Positions 37,367-45,558 of a DNA stretch of 64,000 nt are shown here, one piece after another. The DNA comes from an uncultured Caryophanales bacterium. GTDB taxonomy: Bacteria > Bacillota_I > Bacilli_A > RFN20 > CAG-826. The stretch spans positions 76,770 to 140,769 of the forward strand of contig CAMKPL010000003.1 in NCBI GenBank assembly GCA_946414655.1, in the 5' to 3' direction. Within the stretch, counting starts at the first letter, position 1, and each line of letters starts with the position of its first letter. Position numbers and translations under genes: made by a program. A model generated the notes under the pieces. The model had not been told where the DNA came from. It was given only the letters and a program-made list of their open reading frames with translations, and made no database searches.

Positions 37367-38896
37367 ATGAAAAAGAGAGAGTTATCTAATTTACTCCTTT
37401 TTGCATCAATCGGATGTATTGCTTTAGGAGTAGGTTTTTTACGTTCTGTCAAACCGGTCGTTAAAGAAGCCAATGCTGCGAATCCAGAATTAGAGGTTAA
37501 TGACAATATTGTTGAAGTTGGAAAATATCCTCAAACTGTCGTGAAATCGTCTTCTGATTTGTTTGATGAGATAACTGAGAAAGCTAAAGGAGATCTTGTT
37601 CCTGGAAAAGACTATGAGTATAACGGAGAAAAGTATCGTTATTATCCTGCTATTCACTCCACAGAAGGTGGAGGTAAATACGAAGATGGTACAAGCGTAA
37701 AAGATGGTCCAGCATTTTATAAATTCGAACCTATAAAATGGCATTTATATAATAAAGACACGGCAAATAATAAAGCATACCTTTACGCTGTTTACATTAT
37801 GGATGTTAAAGTGTTCCAACAAAATATCGAAGTTGATGGAACTAACGAAGGTCACGTTGCTGGAAAACCAGGTGTTGCTGCAAATGATTGGGAAGAATCC
37901 ACAATGAGAGAATTCCTAAATGGAGATTTCTACAATGATTCTTTCTCTGAAAATGAAAGAAACTTTATCCTAGAAAACAGCACTAAAGCAAATAGTTCTG
38001 GAATTAAAGTTAAAGATAAAGTTACTTTAATGACAGCCGATGACTATACCACAAATAAAGATAAGTCAAAGTTTGAAACAAAAGCATCTGACTACGCCAA
38101 AGGTCGAACCTTACATTATCACTACCATTCATATGATTGGTCATTCTTCTGGCTTAATTCTAAAAAAGCTGATTATGACACATTACACGTGCAATATGTA
38201 CGTGCAACCGAAGTTGGAGGAGGTGGCTTTAGTCAAGCAGCAAGCACTGATAACTTTGGTGTTCGTCCATTAATTGTTTTAGATTTAACCAAGGTTACTA
38301 TTGGTAAAACTAGTGAAGAGAAGGCTAGCGATGCTGCTAAGAGCGCAAAGAACGCTAACACCGCAGCATTAGTGATTGGAATTATCTTCTCACTTCTAGG
38401 TATAGCAGGATTAATTACCTTCTTTACACTATTAAAGAAAGGTATCTTGACATCCAAGATGTCACCAAAGATTATCCTTACTGTTTTAGCATCAGTCCTT
38501 GTTGTCACTTCTATCGGTGTTATTTCCTTATCCGTTAGAGCGTCGAAAGAATCTGGCGGAGGAGGCGGATCATGTACCTTAAAGTATGGTTACTATGTCC
38601 AGTCAACCGAACAATATTCTGATGCAAGCAAGAACATGGTTCAAGTTGGCTATAACTGCTGGTTAATTAAGTCGGATGGTACTGCTCGTCATGCTGCTGC
38701 TATCGAAGATGCAAAAAACGCTAGTGACTTTGACAAATACGCCGATAATTTAAAATGCACCTGGGAAAAAACAGGTTGTACTTTAAAGATTACTTATTCT
38801 GGTTACTACTCTGGTGTTGCAACAATGACAGTGAATAGTAATGGTAAATTATATTCAGGTGGACAAGAAGTCTTCCACTGGGTGAGAGGAGAATAA
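37367..38896 (+). CDS. Exported DUF6273-like protein with membrane segments
   Basis: A 509-residue membrane protein. It starts with a membrane signal (about 8-28, [17 protein letters not shown]), followed by an extracellular domain like DUF6273 (about 45-305): [37 protein letters not shown] and [11 protein letters not shown]. Two membrane segments (about 335-360 and 370-392) lead to a C-terminal region with two Cys ([15 protein letters not shown]). DUF6273 resembles the lectin-like fold used for surface adhesion. Function unknown. The zinc-ribbon gene starts 4 bp after its stop, so they are one unit. Confidence 0.65.
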   Translation: MKKRELSNLLLFASIGCIALGVGFLRSVKPVVKEANAANPELEVNDNIVEVGKYPQTVVKSSSDLFDEITEKAKGDLVPGKDYEYNGEKYRYYPAIHSTEGGGKYEDGTSVKDGPAFYKFEPIKWHLYNKDTANNKAYLYAVYIMDVKVFQQNIEVDGTNEGHVAGKPGVAANDWEESTMREFLNGDFYNDSFSENERNFILENSTKANSSGIKVKDKVTLMTADDYTTNKDKSKFETKASDYAKGRTLHYHYHSYDWSFFWLNSKKADYDTLHVQYVRATEVGGGGFSQAASTDNFGVRPLIVLDLTKVTIGKTSEEKASDAAKSAKNANTAALVIGIIFSLLGIAGLITFFTLLKKGILTSKMSPKIILTVLASVLVVTSIGVISLSVRASKESGGGGGSCTLKYGYYVQSTEQYSDASKNMVQVGYNCWLIKSDGTARHAAAIEDAKNASDFDKYADNLKCTWEKTGCTLKITYSGYYSGVATMTVNSNGKLYSGGQEVFHWVRGE

Positions 38897-38900
38897 AACG

Positions 38901-39653
38901 ATGAAATATTGTATTAATTGTGGCTCACCTCTACCAGATGAGGCGAAGTTTTGTTCTAACTGTGGTTTTAGACAACCAGAGAAAGAACAACCTATGGTTG
39001 AAGAACCTGTTGTTGAAGAGCCTATAAAAGAACCGGAGCCAATCGTTGAAGAAGCTCCAGTTGTTAAGGATGTTGTTTCTGAAGAAGTAAAAGAGGAACG
39101 ACAACCTGAACCAGAGCCAGAGCTTGTAGACGAACCTCAGCCAGAACCAGAGCCAGTTGTTGAACCAGATTCTGTTGAAGAACCTCAGCCAGAACCAGTT
39201 GTTGAAGAGCAACCAGTTATCGTTCCGGTTGAGGAAGCAAAAGAGGAACCTGCACCACAGCTTGAACCTCAACCAGAACCAGCCCTGACACCTACATCTG
39301 CGTCAGTTCCAGTTGAACAACCAGAGGTTGAAGAAGCTCCAAAGCAAGAAAAACCTGTAAAACAAAGACAGAAGACTGATTTCTCCGGTTTAATTAAACG
39401 TAAGAATTATGGACTTTGGTCAATTCTTGCAGTTGGCTATTGGTTCATCGTGATGATCTTTAACTTCATCGGTATTGGTTCCACATTCCTTGCAGTAGCT
39501 TTGTTGCTTCTCTCTTTAATTGGCGGAGGATGTGCTACCGGAGGATTTGTTAAAGCCGTTAAATCAAATAAGATTGATGATGAATTATTTATTTCATTGT
39601 CTTGTATGGTTCTAGACCTAATGGTCTTTATCTCAGCTATTATCTTTCTCTAA
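38901..39653 (+). CDS. Zinc-ribbon membrane protein with Glu-Pro repeat linker
   Basis: A 250-residue protein. Residues 1-25 are a four-Cys zinc ribbon (YCINCGSP and FCSNCGFRQ). Residues about 28-155 are a low-complexity Glu/Pro/Val linker ([12 protein letters not shown] units). Two or three membrane segments follow (about 172-250). This plan of zinc ribbon, linker and membrane part is common in low-GC Gram-positives but has no assigned role. Coupled to the DUF6273-like gene upstream. The repeat at DNA level (GAACCAGAGCCAG variants) could expand or contract. Confidence 0.75.
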   Translation: MKYCINCGSPLPDEAKFCSNCGFRQPEKEQPMVEEPVVEEPIKEPEPIVEEAPVVKDVVSEEVKEERQPEPEPELVDEPQPEPEPVVEPDSVEEPQPEPVVEEQPVIVPVEEAKEEPAPQLEPQPEPALTPTSASVPVEQPEVEEAPKQEKPVKQRQKTDFSGLIKRKNYGLWSILAVGYWFIVMIFNFIGIGSTFLAVALLLLSLIGGGCATGGFVKAVKSNKIDDELFISLSCMVLDLMVFISAIIFL

Positions 39654-39689
39654 TTATCACAAAATAAATTAAAAACTCCTTTCAAAATA

Positions 39690-39718
39690 TTGACAATTTT
39701 ATTTATAAAATGGACTAT
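39690..39718 (+). promoter_or_regulatory. Candidate promoter for structured RNA copy 2
   Basis: A perfect TTGACA -35 box (39690-39695) is followed after 17 bp by GACTAT (39713-39718), a weak -10. A transcript would start near 39725, before the extra 5' domain of the second RNA element. Confidence 0.45.
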
Positions 39719-39847
39719 CACAAAAGTGCAGCACTTATGGTAAAATTATTTTGTTCATATATTTAGACCACGGGCGCTATGAACTAGCATTAGCAAAGTC
39801 GACCATACGCAGGTAAACTGAGGCCAATGGGTATGTGGACTATCACA
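39711..39847 (+). repeat. 12-bp direct repeat TGGACTATCACA
   Basis: Exact copies at 39711-39722 (over the promoter -10) and 39836-39847 (the 5' strand of helix 1 of RNA copy 2), 125 bp apart. They bracket the extra 5' domain, which may thus be an insertion. Confidence 0.7.
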
Positions 39848-40073
39848 CTACGTGTTAGGGTGTGGTAATAGGGAAAGTATTGCCCAGTAGTGATATGAGG
39901 ATATAAGTAGAAGAGGTCGCGACTATGTAGACGCTCTTATATCCAAATAGATCATCGCGCTCCCTACAATTATTTATTTAATTGAGCATGTGGCCATCAC
40001 AAGGATGATGTAACACCAGTAGTTACAGGACTTAGTCGATAACTACAAAAGGTGTTTTCATTATGGTGATGGC
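39753..40073 (+). ncRNA. Structured RNA element, copy 2, with additional 5' domain
   Basis: Core 39842-40073. Helix 1: ATCACAC (39842-39848) with GTGTGGT (39860-39866), loop containing GTGTTAG. Middle domain: TAGGGA (39869-39874) with TCCCTA (39961-39966), around AAAGTATTGCCCAGTAGT (39874-39891) and GGATATAAG/CTTATATCC (39899-39907/39936-39944). 3' domain: GCCATCAC (39993-40000) with GTGATGGC (40066-40073) around AACACC/GGTGTT and GTAGTTA/TAACTAC. Compared with copy 1 the helices differ in sequence but stay paired. The extra 5' part has GTTCATA/TATGAAC (39753-39784) and an AGTC/GACT-closed domain (39797-39841). The core ends in TTTT, so it may be both a structured leader and a terminated RNA. 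Confidence 0.75.
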
Positions 40074-40082
40074 TTTTATTAT

Positions 40083-40120
40083 CTCCTTTTGAAGGCACCG
40101 CAATTGTCTAAAGAAAGGAG
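40083..40120 (+). promoter_or_regulatory. Shine-Dalgarno sequestering stem (copy 2)
   Basis: CTCCTTT (40083-40089) is exactly complementary to AAAGGAG (40114-40120), the Shine-Dalgarno of the 117-residue gene. The equivalent pair in copy 1 is TTTCCTC/GAGGAAA, so the pairing is kept although the bases differ. Confidence 0.55.
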
Positions 40121-40128
40121 GAATTAAT

Positions 40129-40482
40129 ATGTCTTTTAAAAACTACAACGGGCCAGACAAGTACCATTTTAGAATATATAAAAAGGGAAAGTCTCATCCA
40201 TTTATCGTTGCAGTAGTCGAAGAAACAGAAATTGACGGAAAAATGTATATCTCTGGATACATGTTTACTCATTCTGTATTAAGAGTTCTAAGTAAGCCTA
40301 ACGACTACATAAAAATGGAAGCAAATCCTAATCCTAATGATGATGCAGAATCGTTTTTATGTATAAGAAGAGTGTCAAATGCTGAAGCTAATGCATTTTC
40401 GAAGCCATATAACAATTGGCACTTGTCAAAAGAAGATGAAAAAACAATCGATGAATTAGAGAAAAAATATTTTTCTAAATAA
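40129..40482 (+). CDS. Unknown 117-residue protein downstream of RNA copy 2
   Basis: I do not recognise this protein. It is soluble, has no signal peptide, and mixes basic and acidic stretches. Features are YHFRIYKKGKSHPFIVAVVEE at the start, GKMYISGYMFTH in the middle and an Asp/Asn-rich NPNPNDDAESF before a basic helix ending DELEKKYFSK. The first half could be a small beta-barrel. AAAGGAGGAATTAAT precedes the ATG. Its only neighbour on the same strand is the structured RNA 56 bp upstream, the same arrangement as the YhcG-type nuclease gene, so it may be an accessory or defence-type gene. Confidence 0.7.
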   Translation: MSFKNYNGPDKYHFRIYKKGKSHPFIVAVVEETEIDGKMYISGYMFTHSVLRVLSKPNDYIKMEANPNPNDDAESFLCIRRVSNAEANAFSKPYNNWHLSKEDEKTIDELEKKYFSK

Positions 40483-40484
40483 TC

Positions 40485-40533
40485 AAAAAAGATCCGTTTT
40501 ATGGCTTTTAAGTCATAATTTTGGATCTTTTTT
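40485..40533 (+). terminator. Terminator after the 117-residue gene
   Basis: Outer stem AAAAAAGATCC/GGATCTTTTTT with an inner hairpin TTATG-CTT/AAG-CATAA, ending in a T-run. Works for the plus-strand gene and, by symmetry, for transcription from the tRNA-Trp side. Confidence 0.85.
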
Positions 40534-40539
40534 TATTTA

Positions 40540-40660
40540 CAACTAGACGCTTCTCCTAAAAAGCTGGGTTTCCCACGAAGACTAGTTGCTATCAACGGAT
40601 TGCGCTTTACTTGGCTAGGATACCGTTAGAATCATTAGAAATGTATTAATTTATTAATAC
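40540..40660. other. Structured non-coding stretch beside tRNA-Trp
   Basis: CAACTAG (40540-40546) pairs perfectly with CTAGTTG (40582-40588), with inner CTTC/GAAG and a small GGG-TTT-CCC hairpin. AACGG/CCGTT (40594-40598/40623-40627) follows, then the palindrome GTATTAAT/ATTAATAC (about 40643-40660). No reading frame fits. It may be a small RNA, a mobile-element end or a tRNA-associated remnant. With the terminator and tRNA-Trp it accounts for the gene-less stretch 40483-40796. Confidence 0.4.
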
Positions 40661-40669
40661 AAATTTGGG

Positions 40670-40740
40670 CGGGGGTGGCAGGAATCGAACCCACATTAGC
40701 GGTTTTGGAGACCGTTGTACTACCATTGTACGACACCCCC
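40670..40740 (-). tRNA. tRNA-Trp (CCA anticodon)
   Basis: The minus-strand cloverleaf has acceptor GGGGGTG/CACCCCC, anticodon arm CGGT-CTCCAAA-ACCG, and T arm with GGTTCGATTCC. Discriminator is G, and CCA is not encoded (GCCC). The CCA anticodon reads only UGG, supporting the standard code rather than mycoplasma-type UGA-Trp. Confidence 0.95.
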
Positions 40741-40796
40741 GGTGCGAAAAATATTATAGATATTAAATCTATCAATCTCAATAAATATTTCTAGAA

Positions 40797-41861
40797 CTAG
40801 AATTTTCCTTTCGTAACGAAAATATTTTGTAAAGATGATTCAAAACCATCATATGTAAATAAGGATGCTCCATTTAAATAGACGCCATCTTTATCAATAA
40901 ATCCACCGAATTCCCCAGTTTTAAGTGCGGAAGTTAACCAAACATTTTGATAACGAATAGAGAAACAATTTCCATGTTGATGTCCAGCAACGATATCGGT
41001 AATTCCAATTGACTTAGCAAAGCTAAAGAATCCATTTTGTTCACTACCACCCAAATAGTAATAGTTATACATTTCTCCACGTGTTTCAGTATATGGATAA
41101 CCTTTTTCATGGGCCTCATAAGCATCAATGTATTCTGGAAGAGGTTTATGCATGAAAGCATAGCTTTTCTTTGGCAAACCTCCATCATGTTCTTTAACAC
41201 CTTGAGCTATCCAATTGAAATAGGAGATTTGTTTATCGTTGATTCGATCATTTACCCCAGAGTCAACCATGTAAAGTAATGAAAATGTTCGGTTATCCTT
41301 AACGACACGCACAACATAGTTACCTAATGAATCTATGTTAGTTGGGCCTCTTCTAAATAAAGAGTATTTTCCACCCTCATACTTCTCACAGCAGTAATTT
41401 GGTGTTGCCACCGCTGTATGACCAGGATTTCCAAAATCATGGTTTCCAAAAATTGGAGCATACGGAATTTTAAAACTATCCAACCAGTTGATGACACTAA
41501 GTAGCGAAGTGCGGTTTTCATTAAACCATGTTTGATCACCGGTTAAAGTGATTAAATCTGGTTTGGTTTGTTTAACTAAGTATGACATTTCCTTATGGAT
41601 ACGGTTCATATTGAACATATTTTCCAGGTCACTAAGTTGAATATCAGCAAAGTTTAAGATCTTGAAATCTTGCCCTTTTTTCACTTCAACAGTTGGTAAT
41701 GAGTTAATGTCAAAAGTATCTGTTTCATTCCATTCACATACAACGGTTTTACCTTTGTAATGATGAAGGAAAGAGAAATAAATATAACCAAAAACACCGA
41801 GTGCTAAACTAACAACCGATGTTAGAGAAATTACTAGAATTGACCGTGATTTTTTATTCAT
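40797..41861 (-). CDS. Membrane-anchored calcineurin-like metallophosphoesterase
   Basis: A 354-residue phosphoesterase with an N-terminal membrane anchor (about 8-28), so the catalytic part is probably outside the cell. Metal-binding motifs in order are LNFADIQLSD, ITLTGDQTW, PIFGNHDFGN, YAFMHKPLPEY and IVAGHQHGNCFS, a complete dimetal site. It resembles the Dcr2/purple-acid-type group with a phosphate- or lipid-linked substrate. No Shine-Dalgarno is obvious directly before the ATG. tRNA-Trp lies downstream on the same strand. Confidence 0.88.
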   Translation of the reverse strand: MNKKSRSILVISLTSVVSLALGVFGYIYFSFLHHYKGKTVVCEWNETDTFDINSLPTVEVKKGQDFKILNFADIQLSDLENMFNMNRIHKEMSYLVKQTKPDLITLTGDQTWFNENRTSLLSVINWLDSFKIPYAPIFGNHDFGNPGHTAVATPNYCCEKYEGGKYSLFRRGPTNIDSLGNYVVRVVKDNRTFSLLYMVDSGVNDRINDKQISYFNWIAQGVKEHDGGLPKKSYAFMHKPLPEYIDAYEAHEKGYPYTETRGEMYNYYYLGGSEQNGFFSFAKSIGITDIVAGHQHGNCFSIRYQNVWLTSALKTGEFGGFIDKDGVYLNGASLFTYDGFESSLQNIFVTKGKF

Positions 41862-41898
41862 AGAAATATTGAGGTTTTGCGGTACTTTTGCAAAAAAT

Positions 41899-41920
41899 TA
41901 ACCAGCAATTCTTGGTTAAC
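41899..41920 (-). terminator. Terminator with AGAATTGC loop after yqeY
   Basis: On the minus strand, stem TTAACCA/TGGTTAA encloses loop AGAATTGC and is followed by TTTTTTGC. Another member of the recurring NNAATTGC family, closing the Trk-yqeY unit. Confidence 0.85.
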
Positions 41921-41936
41921 TTCCTGTTTTTACTTT

Positions 41937-42359
41937 TTATTGTCCTCGAGCAATTTTGCTCACAAGAGTCATATCGGCTTGGCCATCATAATTGGCCTTG
42001 AAATGCTTCATCACAGATGGGATTGATTTATCTTCAAGTTTAGCAATGACAGTACGAATTTCGTCCTCACTCATCATCTTTGGAAGGTACTTTTCAATAA
42101 CGGCTTTTTGCTTGTCGATTGCTTGGGCAGCTTCGACTCGACCAGTCTTGATGTTTCCTTCTTTTTCTTCATCAAGTTCTTTAATAACTTTAGTGATAAT
42201 TTTAACAAGGTCAGCATCCGTAGCTTCCTTGCCTTGGGCTTTTAATTCAATCGCATTCATACGATAGCGATTAATGACAACACTTAAGACTGCACGTGTA
42301 TCTTGATCACGTGCCTTTAAAGCAGCAATATTTGCTTGTTCAAGTTCGTTAATTAACAT
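41937..42359 (-). CDS. yqeY: GatB/YqeY-domain protein
   Basis: A 140-residue cytosolic protein of the YqeY family, all helical, related to the tail domain of GatB that binds tRNA. Motifs include ALKARDQDTRAVLSVVINRY and IEKYLPKMMSEDEIRTVIAK. Length is normal. Its cellular role is unclear; it may have tRNA or amidotransferase links. It begins 2 bp after trkH and shares its operon, unusual company for yqeY. Confidence 0.88.
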   Translation of the reverse strand: MLINELEQANIAALKARDQDTRAVLSVVINRYRMNAIELKAQGKEATDADLVKIITKVIKELDEEKEGNIKTGRVEAAQAIDKQKAVIEKYLPKMMSEDEIRTVIAKLEDKSIPSVMKHFKANYDGQADMTLVSKIARGQ

Positions 42360-42361
42360 AG

Positions 42362-43849
42362 TTAATCAATCTCCTTTCTAAAGATATCGTTTCCAATGCG
42401 ATAAATCGCATAGTAGATTGGTAAAATTTCTAGACGACCAGCAAACATACCAAGAATTAAAACCCATAGCATTGCTGGATTAGCATTAGCAGTCACTCCA
42501 ACAGATAATCCGGTTGATGAAATGGCGTTCGAAAATTCAAATAATCCTTGTCCAATATCACATGAACCACCACTAAATAAAACAAGGGCAAATGCACCAA
42601 CTCCAAGAGTTGTTACGTAAAGTAAGATAAATCCATTGGCCTCAGCTAGTTCGTAATGTTCAACATCGTGATATTGTCCACAACGATAAATCTTATGCGG
42701 GTAATAAATATTCTTAGATGAATTCATTCGACGGACATTCCAATAAAGAGATTTACATGCTAAAGCAAAACGATATTGTTTAGATCCACCAGCAGTCGAT
42801 CCCATGCCACCACCGATGATACACATTATAGTAACAAGCATCATTGTGGCGTGATTTAAGCCAGCAAATGTGGCAGGAATGTTTGTAAAACCAGATGTTG
42901 TAATCGCTGAAATATACGTAAATATTCCATAACTAACTGATAATCCAAATGGTTGAGCGTTATCTCCAACGGCGAATGTAATAACGAATAATGGAATAAA
43001 TATCAAAGATAAAACTCCAAAGAAACGAACTTCTAAATCACGGAAAACACGTTTGAATTTTCCTGTGATGATGAAGAGGTGAATAAGGAAGTTGGTTCCA
43101 CCAAGAAGCATCAAAATTGAAATGATGATTTGATTCATTGCTTGGTTTCCGGCACATTCAATTAATCCACCAGGTCTAGATGAGAATCCACCAGTTGCTA
43201 ATGCAGCAATCGAATGGTTAATCGCATCGAATGCTGACATTCCAGAAATAATTAAAGCGATTGTTCCAAGGAAGATATAAAGGACATAGATGCCTAAAAT
43301 TAAACGTGCTGATTTAGTCAGGTTTGGCATTAATTTATCGTTATGACCTTCAGCAATGTATAAACGTAGTCCATAACGATCGCTTAAAGCGGATGTAATA
43401 ATTAAAACCAAACCAACTCCACCAAAGAAGAGGAGTAAACTTCGATAGAAAATAAAGACATGACTTTCCCACATGTTAAATCTTGTTAAACCAGTTGTGG
43501 CAAAGCCAGATGTTGCTTCAAAAACAGATTCCGTAAAAGTCATCTTTCCACTTAAAACAAATGGAACAGCACAGATTAAAATAGCGACAACCCAAACTTG
43601 AACCAATAGTAATTGGTCTTGGTGGCGGCCTAAACGGGCTCGGTCACGTTTAAAGATCAACGTAAAGTAAAGTAGTAGACCAACGAGTAATGTGGCTCCA
43701 CCAGGAAGAGCAAAGTTCCACCACACTCCACTTTCATTTGGATAAAAAATCAGCATTACCAGAGGTAAAAAAGTGATGAGTGAAATGAAAACTAGAAATA
43801 TTCCTAGGTAACCAAAAATTAAACGATATCCACTAGCAAGTTTTTTCAT
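42362..43849 (-). CDS. trkH: Trk/Ktr-type potassium channel subunit
   Basis: Membrane subunit of a K+ uptake system, 495 residues, with about ten membrane segments arranged as four M1-P-M2 units. Selectivity-filter regions are ATSGFATTGLTRF, ALATGGFSSRPGG, ITTSGFTNIPA and AISSTGLSVG, each with the conserved Gly. Length is between KtrB and TrkH. Two TrkA-type NAD-binding proteins lie upstream in the operon (2 bp and 2 bp gaps), and they would form the gating ring. Confidence 0.93.
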   Translation of the reverse strand: MKKLASGYRLIFGYLGIFLVFISLITFLPLVMLIFYPNESGVWWNFALPGGATLLVGLLLYFTLIFKRDRARLGRHQDQLLLVQVWVVAILICAVPFVLSGKMTFTESVFEATSGFATTGLTRFNMWESHVFIFYRSLLLFFGGVGLVLIITSALSDRYGLRLYIAEGHNDKLMPNLTKSARLILGIYVLYIFLGTIALIISGMSAFDAINHSIAALATGGFSSRPGGLIECAGNQAMNQIIISILMLLGGTNFLIHLFIITGKFKRVFRDLEVRFFGVLSLIFIPLFVITFAVGDNAQPFGLSVSYGIFTYISAITTSGFTNIPATFAGLNHATMMLVTIMCIIGGGMGSTAGGSKQYRFALACKSLYWNVRRMNSSKNIYYPHKIYRCGQYHDVEHYELAEANGFILLYVTTLGVGAFALVLFSGGSCDIGQGLFEFSNAISSTGLSVGVTANANPAMLWVLILGMFAGRLEILPIYYAIYRIGNDIFRKEID

Positions 43850-43851
43850 AC

Positions 43852-44517
43852 TTATTCAGCAGTTTGAATGAACTTAATAATACTGTCCTTTTCTTCTGGG
43901 GTGGTCACGATAACAAGTTTATCCTTTGGAAGGATAACTGTTTGACCATTAGGAATAATCGCGTGAGGTTTGCGGTAAATACAGGAAATTGTTCCGGTTT
44001 TTGGAAAATCAATATCCATAATACGACGTCTTGAAATGTGGTATGTGTCTTTTACCACTAGTTCCACCATCACGATGGAGTTATCTTCGATCGAAACTTG
44101 TTTAATAAAGTCTTCTAACGAAGATTCAGCAATCAGAGAGTCTGCTAAAAGAGCAGTTGAGGAAATGACCGAGTCAATTCCAAGGTCTCTAAAGAGAGTC
44201 ACGTTCTTTGGGTTAGAAACGGTACAAATTGTTTTACGAGCGCCAAATGCTTTCTTAGCAAGTAAGCAAGCAGCAAAGTTGTCGGCGTCTTTATAGCCAA
44301 GTGCCATAAAGATATCACAATCTCTAATCTTGGCTTGTTCAAGAACTTCTTTTTTATTTGGGTGTCCATAGCAGACTGGAATATTGTTCTTGTCAGCAAG
44401 GTATTTAGCACTTTCTTTATTATCATTAATGAGAATAATTTGGTGTTTCTTATGGTTTTTATAGATGCCAATGACATAGTCAGCAGCATGCATTCCGTTA
44501 GCAATAACGATTTTCAT
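43852..44517 (-). CDS. trkA: TrkA/KtrA-type regulatory subunit with RCK N and C domains
   Basis: Cytosolic gating subunit of 221 residues. The N-terminal Rossmann part (about 1-120) carries HQIILINDNKESAKYLADK and IFMALGYKDADNFAACL. Its glycine motif near residue 6 is atypical (IANGMHAADYVIG), suggesting weak or altered nucleotide binding. A TrkA-C domain (about 135-221) ends DKLVIVTTPEEKDSIIKF. Spacing to the second subunit upstream and to trkH downstream is 2 bp each. The pair may form a heteromeric ring with the shorter subunit. Confidence 0.85.
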   Translation of the reverse strand: MKIVIANGMHAADYVIGIYKNHKKHQIILINDNKESAKYLADKNNIPVCYGHPNKKEVLEQAKIRDCDIFMALGYKDADNFAACLLAKKAFGARKTICTVSNPKNVTLFRDLGIDSVISSTALLADSLIAESSLEDFIKQVSIEDNSIVMVELVVKDTYHISRRRIMDIDFPKTGTISCIYRKPHAIIPNGQTVILPKDKLVIVTTPEEKDSIIKFIQTAE

Positions 44518-44519
44518 AA

Positions 44520-44951
44520 TTATTTACCTCCTCTCATTAAGTTAAATTTATCGAAGGAAAGTTCAAGTGGGAAGATAACTTTCACGCCCAATCCTTTTAA
44601 AAGGATTTCGTTATCTGGATCAGAAAGACGAACATACACATTTGGAACGTTATAAAGTTTCTTACAGATTGTGGCGACTAGAACGTTAATTGAATCATCA
44701 CCAGTAACGATGACAACTTCTTTACAAGTTTTAATGAAAGCTTGTTCAAGAATTTCTAAGTCGGTGCATTCTCCGACAATCTTATAGCCAGAAAAGTCCT
44801 CGCTAAGTTGTTCAAATGATTTTTCTGATTCATCAACAACAAGGAGGTTTTTTCCTTCTTTAGAAAACTTATTCGCGATGGTTGCGCCAAGTTGGCCGCA
44901 TCCAACAACGAGGGTTTTGTTTTTTAAACTAATACCGGTTGGTTTTTTCAT
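44520..44951 (-). CDS. trkA: TrkA-N-only regulatory subunit
   Basis: A 143-residue protein that is just the RCK N-terminal Rossmann domain. The dinucleotide motif VVGCGQLGATIANKFS is intact, unlike in its partner, followed by NLLVVDESEKSFEQL and VVIVTGDDSINVLVATICKK. TrkA-C is absent. First gene of the K+ uptake operon; the intact NAD site here and the degenerate one in the next gene suggest a division of labour between subunits. The gene symbol reflects the family only. Confidence 0.82.
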   Translation of the reverse strand: MKKPTGISLKNKTLVVGCGQLGATIANKFSKEGKNLLVVDESEKSFEQLSEDFSGYKIVGECTDLEILEQAFIKTCKEVVIVTGDDSINVLVATICKKLYNVPNVYVRLSDPDNEILLKGLGVKVIFPLELSFDKFNLMRGGK

Positions 44952-45009
44952 AAATGAATCTCCTTTATAAAGGGACGCATAAGGTCATTATATTATACAA
45001 GTAAAAATA

Positions 45010-45042
45010 AAAGACAAGTCTTTTCCAATTTTACTTGTCTTT
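45010..45042 (-). terminator. Terminator of the thyA-folA unit
   Basis: Stem AAAGACAAGT/ACTTGTCTTT overlaps the folA stop and is followed on the minus strand by TTTTATTTTT. A strong rho-independent signal. Confidence 0.85.
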
Positions 45043-45550
45043 ATTCAATGTCTTTTTTTGCGTTGTTTTTGTAATAACAGAAACGGATTTTGTATCCGTT
45101 ATCATCAAGTGGTTCTGAGCAAGAAACACATTCAAATGTTCCGATTTCATCGATGTTATCAAAGAAAAGCTCTGCTCCACCATCAGCGTCAACTTTGGTT
45201 AAGTAGACACCGTCGACATAAGGAAGAGTTTGGTGATAAATCGAAGCCCCACCAATCACAAACACGTCTTCTTTAGAAAGTTTTTTAATTAAACGAAGGA
45301 ATTCTTGGAAGTCATGGACATTTATCACGCCTTCATAATTGTGACTCTTGTCTTGACTTAGAACAATATTGGTTCTCTTTGGAAGAGGTTTTTGACCAGA
45401 GAATGAGAGTAAGGTGTTTTCTCCCATCGCCACAGCGTGACCTTTAGTCTTCTCACGGAAGAAAGTCATATCTTTTGGTAGATGAAAGAGGAGATCGTTT
45501 TTCTTTCCGATCCCAAACTTTTTATCGACACAAAGAATAGAATAAATCAT
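45041..45550 (-). CDS. folA: Dihydrofolate reductase
   Basis: NADPH-dependent reduction of dihydrofolate, 169 residues. Motifs are ILCVDKKFGIGKKNDLLFHLPKD at the N-terminus (shorter substrate loop than E. coli, with Asp-equivalent in LPKDMTFFREKT), VAMGENTLLS and VFVIGGASIYHQTLP. The ATG is 8 bp downstream of the thyA stop. It recycles the dihydrofolate made by ThyA, the usual pairing. Confidence 0.95.
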   Translation of the reverse strand: MIYSILCVDKKFGIGKKNDLLFHLPKDMTFFREKTKGHAVAMGENTLLSFSGQKPLPKRTNIVLSQDKSHNYEGVINVHDFQEFLRLIKKLSKEDVFVIGGASIYHQTLPYVDGVYLTKVDADGGAELFFDNIDEIGTFECVSCSEPLDDNGYKIRFCYYKNNAKKDIE

Positions 45551-45558
45551 AGATTTAA

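Noticed and set aside
33085..40073. The paired RNA elements as a known riboswitch, tmRNA, RNase P, SRP RNA, T-box, group I or II intron, or HEARO
   Set aside because: None of the diagnostic core sequences I know for these classes is present, and no IscB, reverse transcriptase or aminoacyl-tRNA synthetase gene adjoins them.
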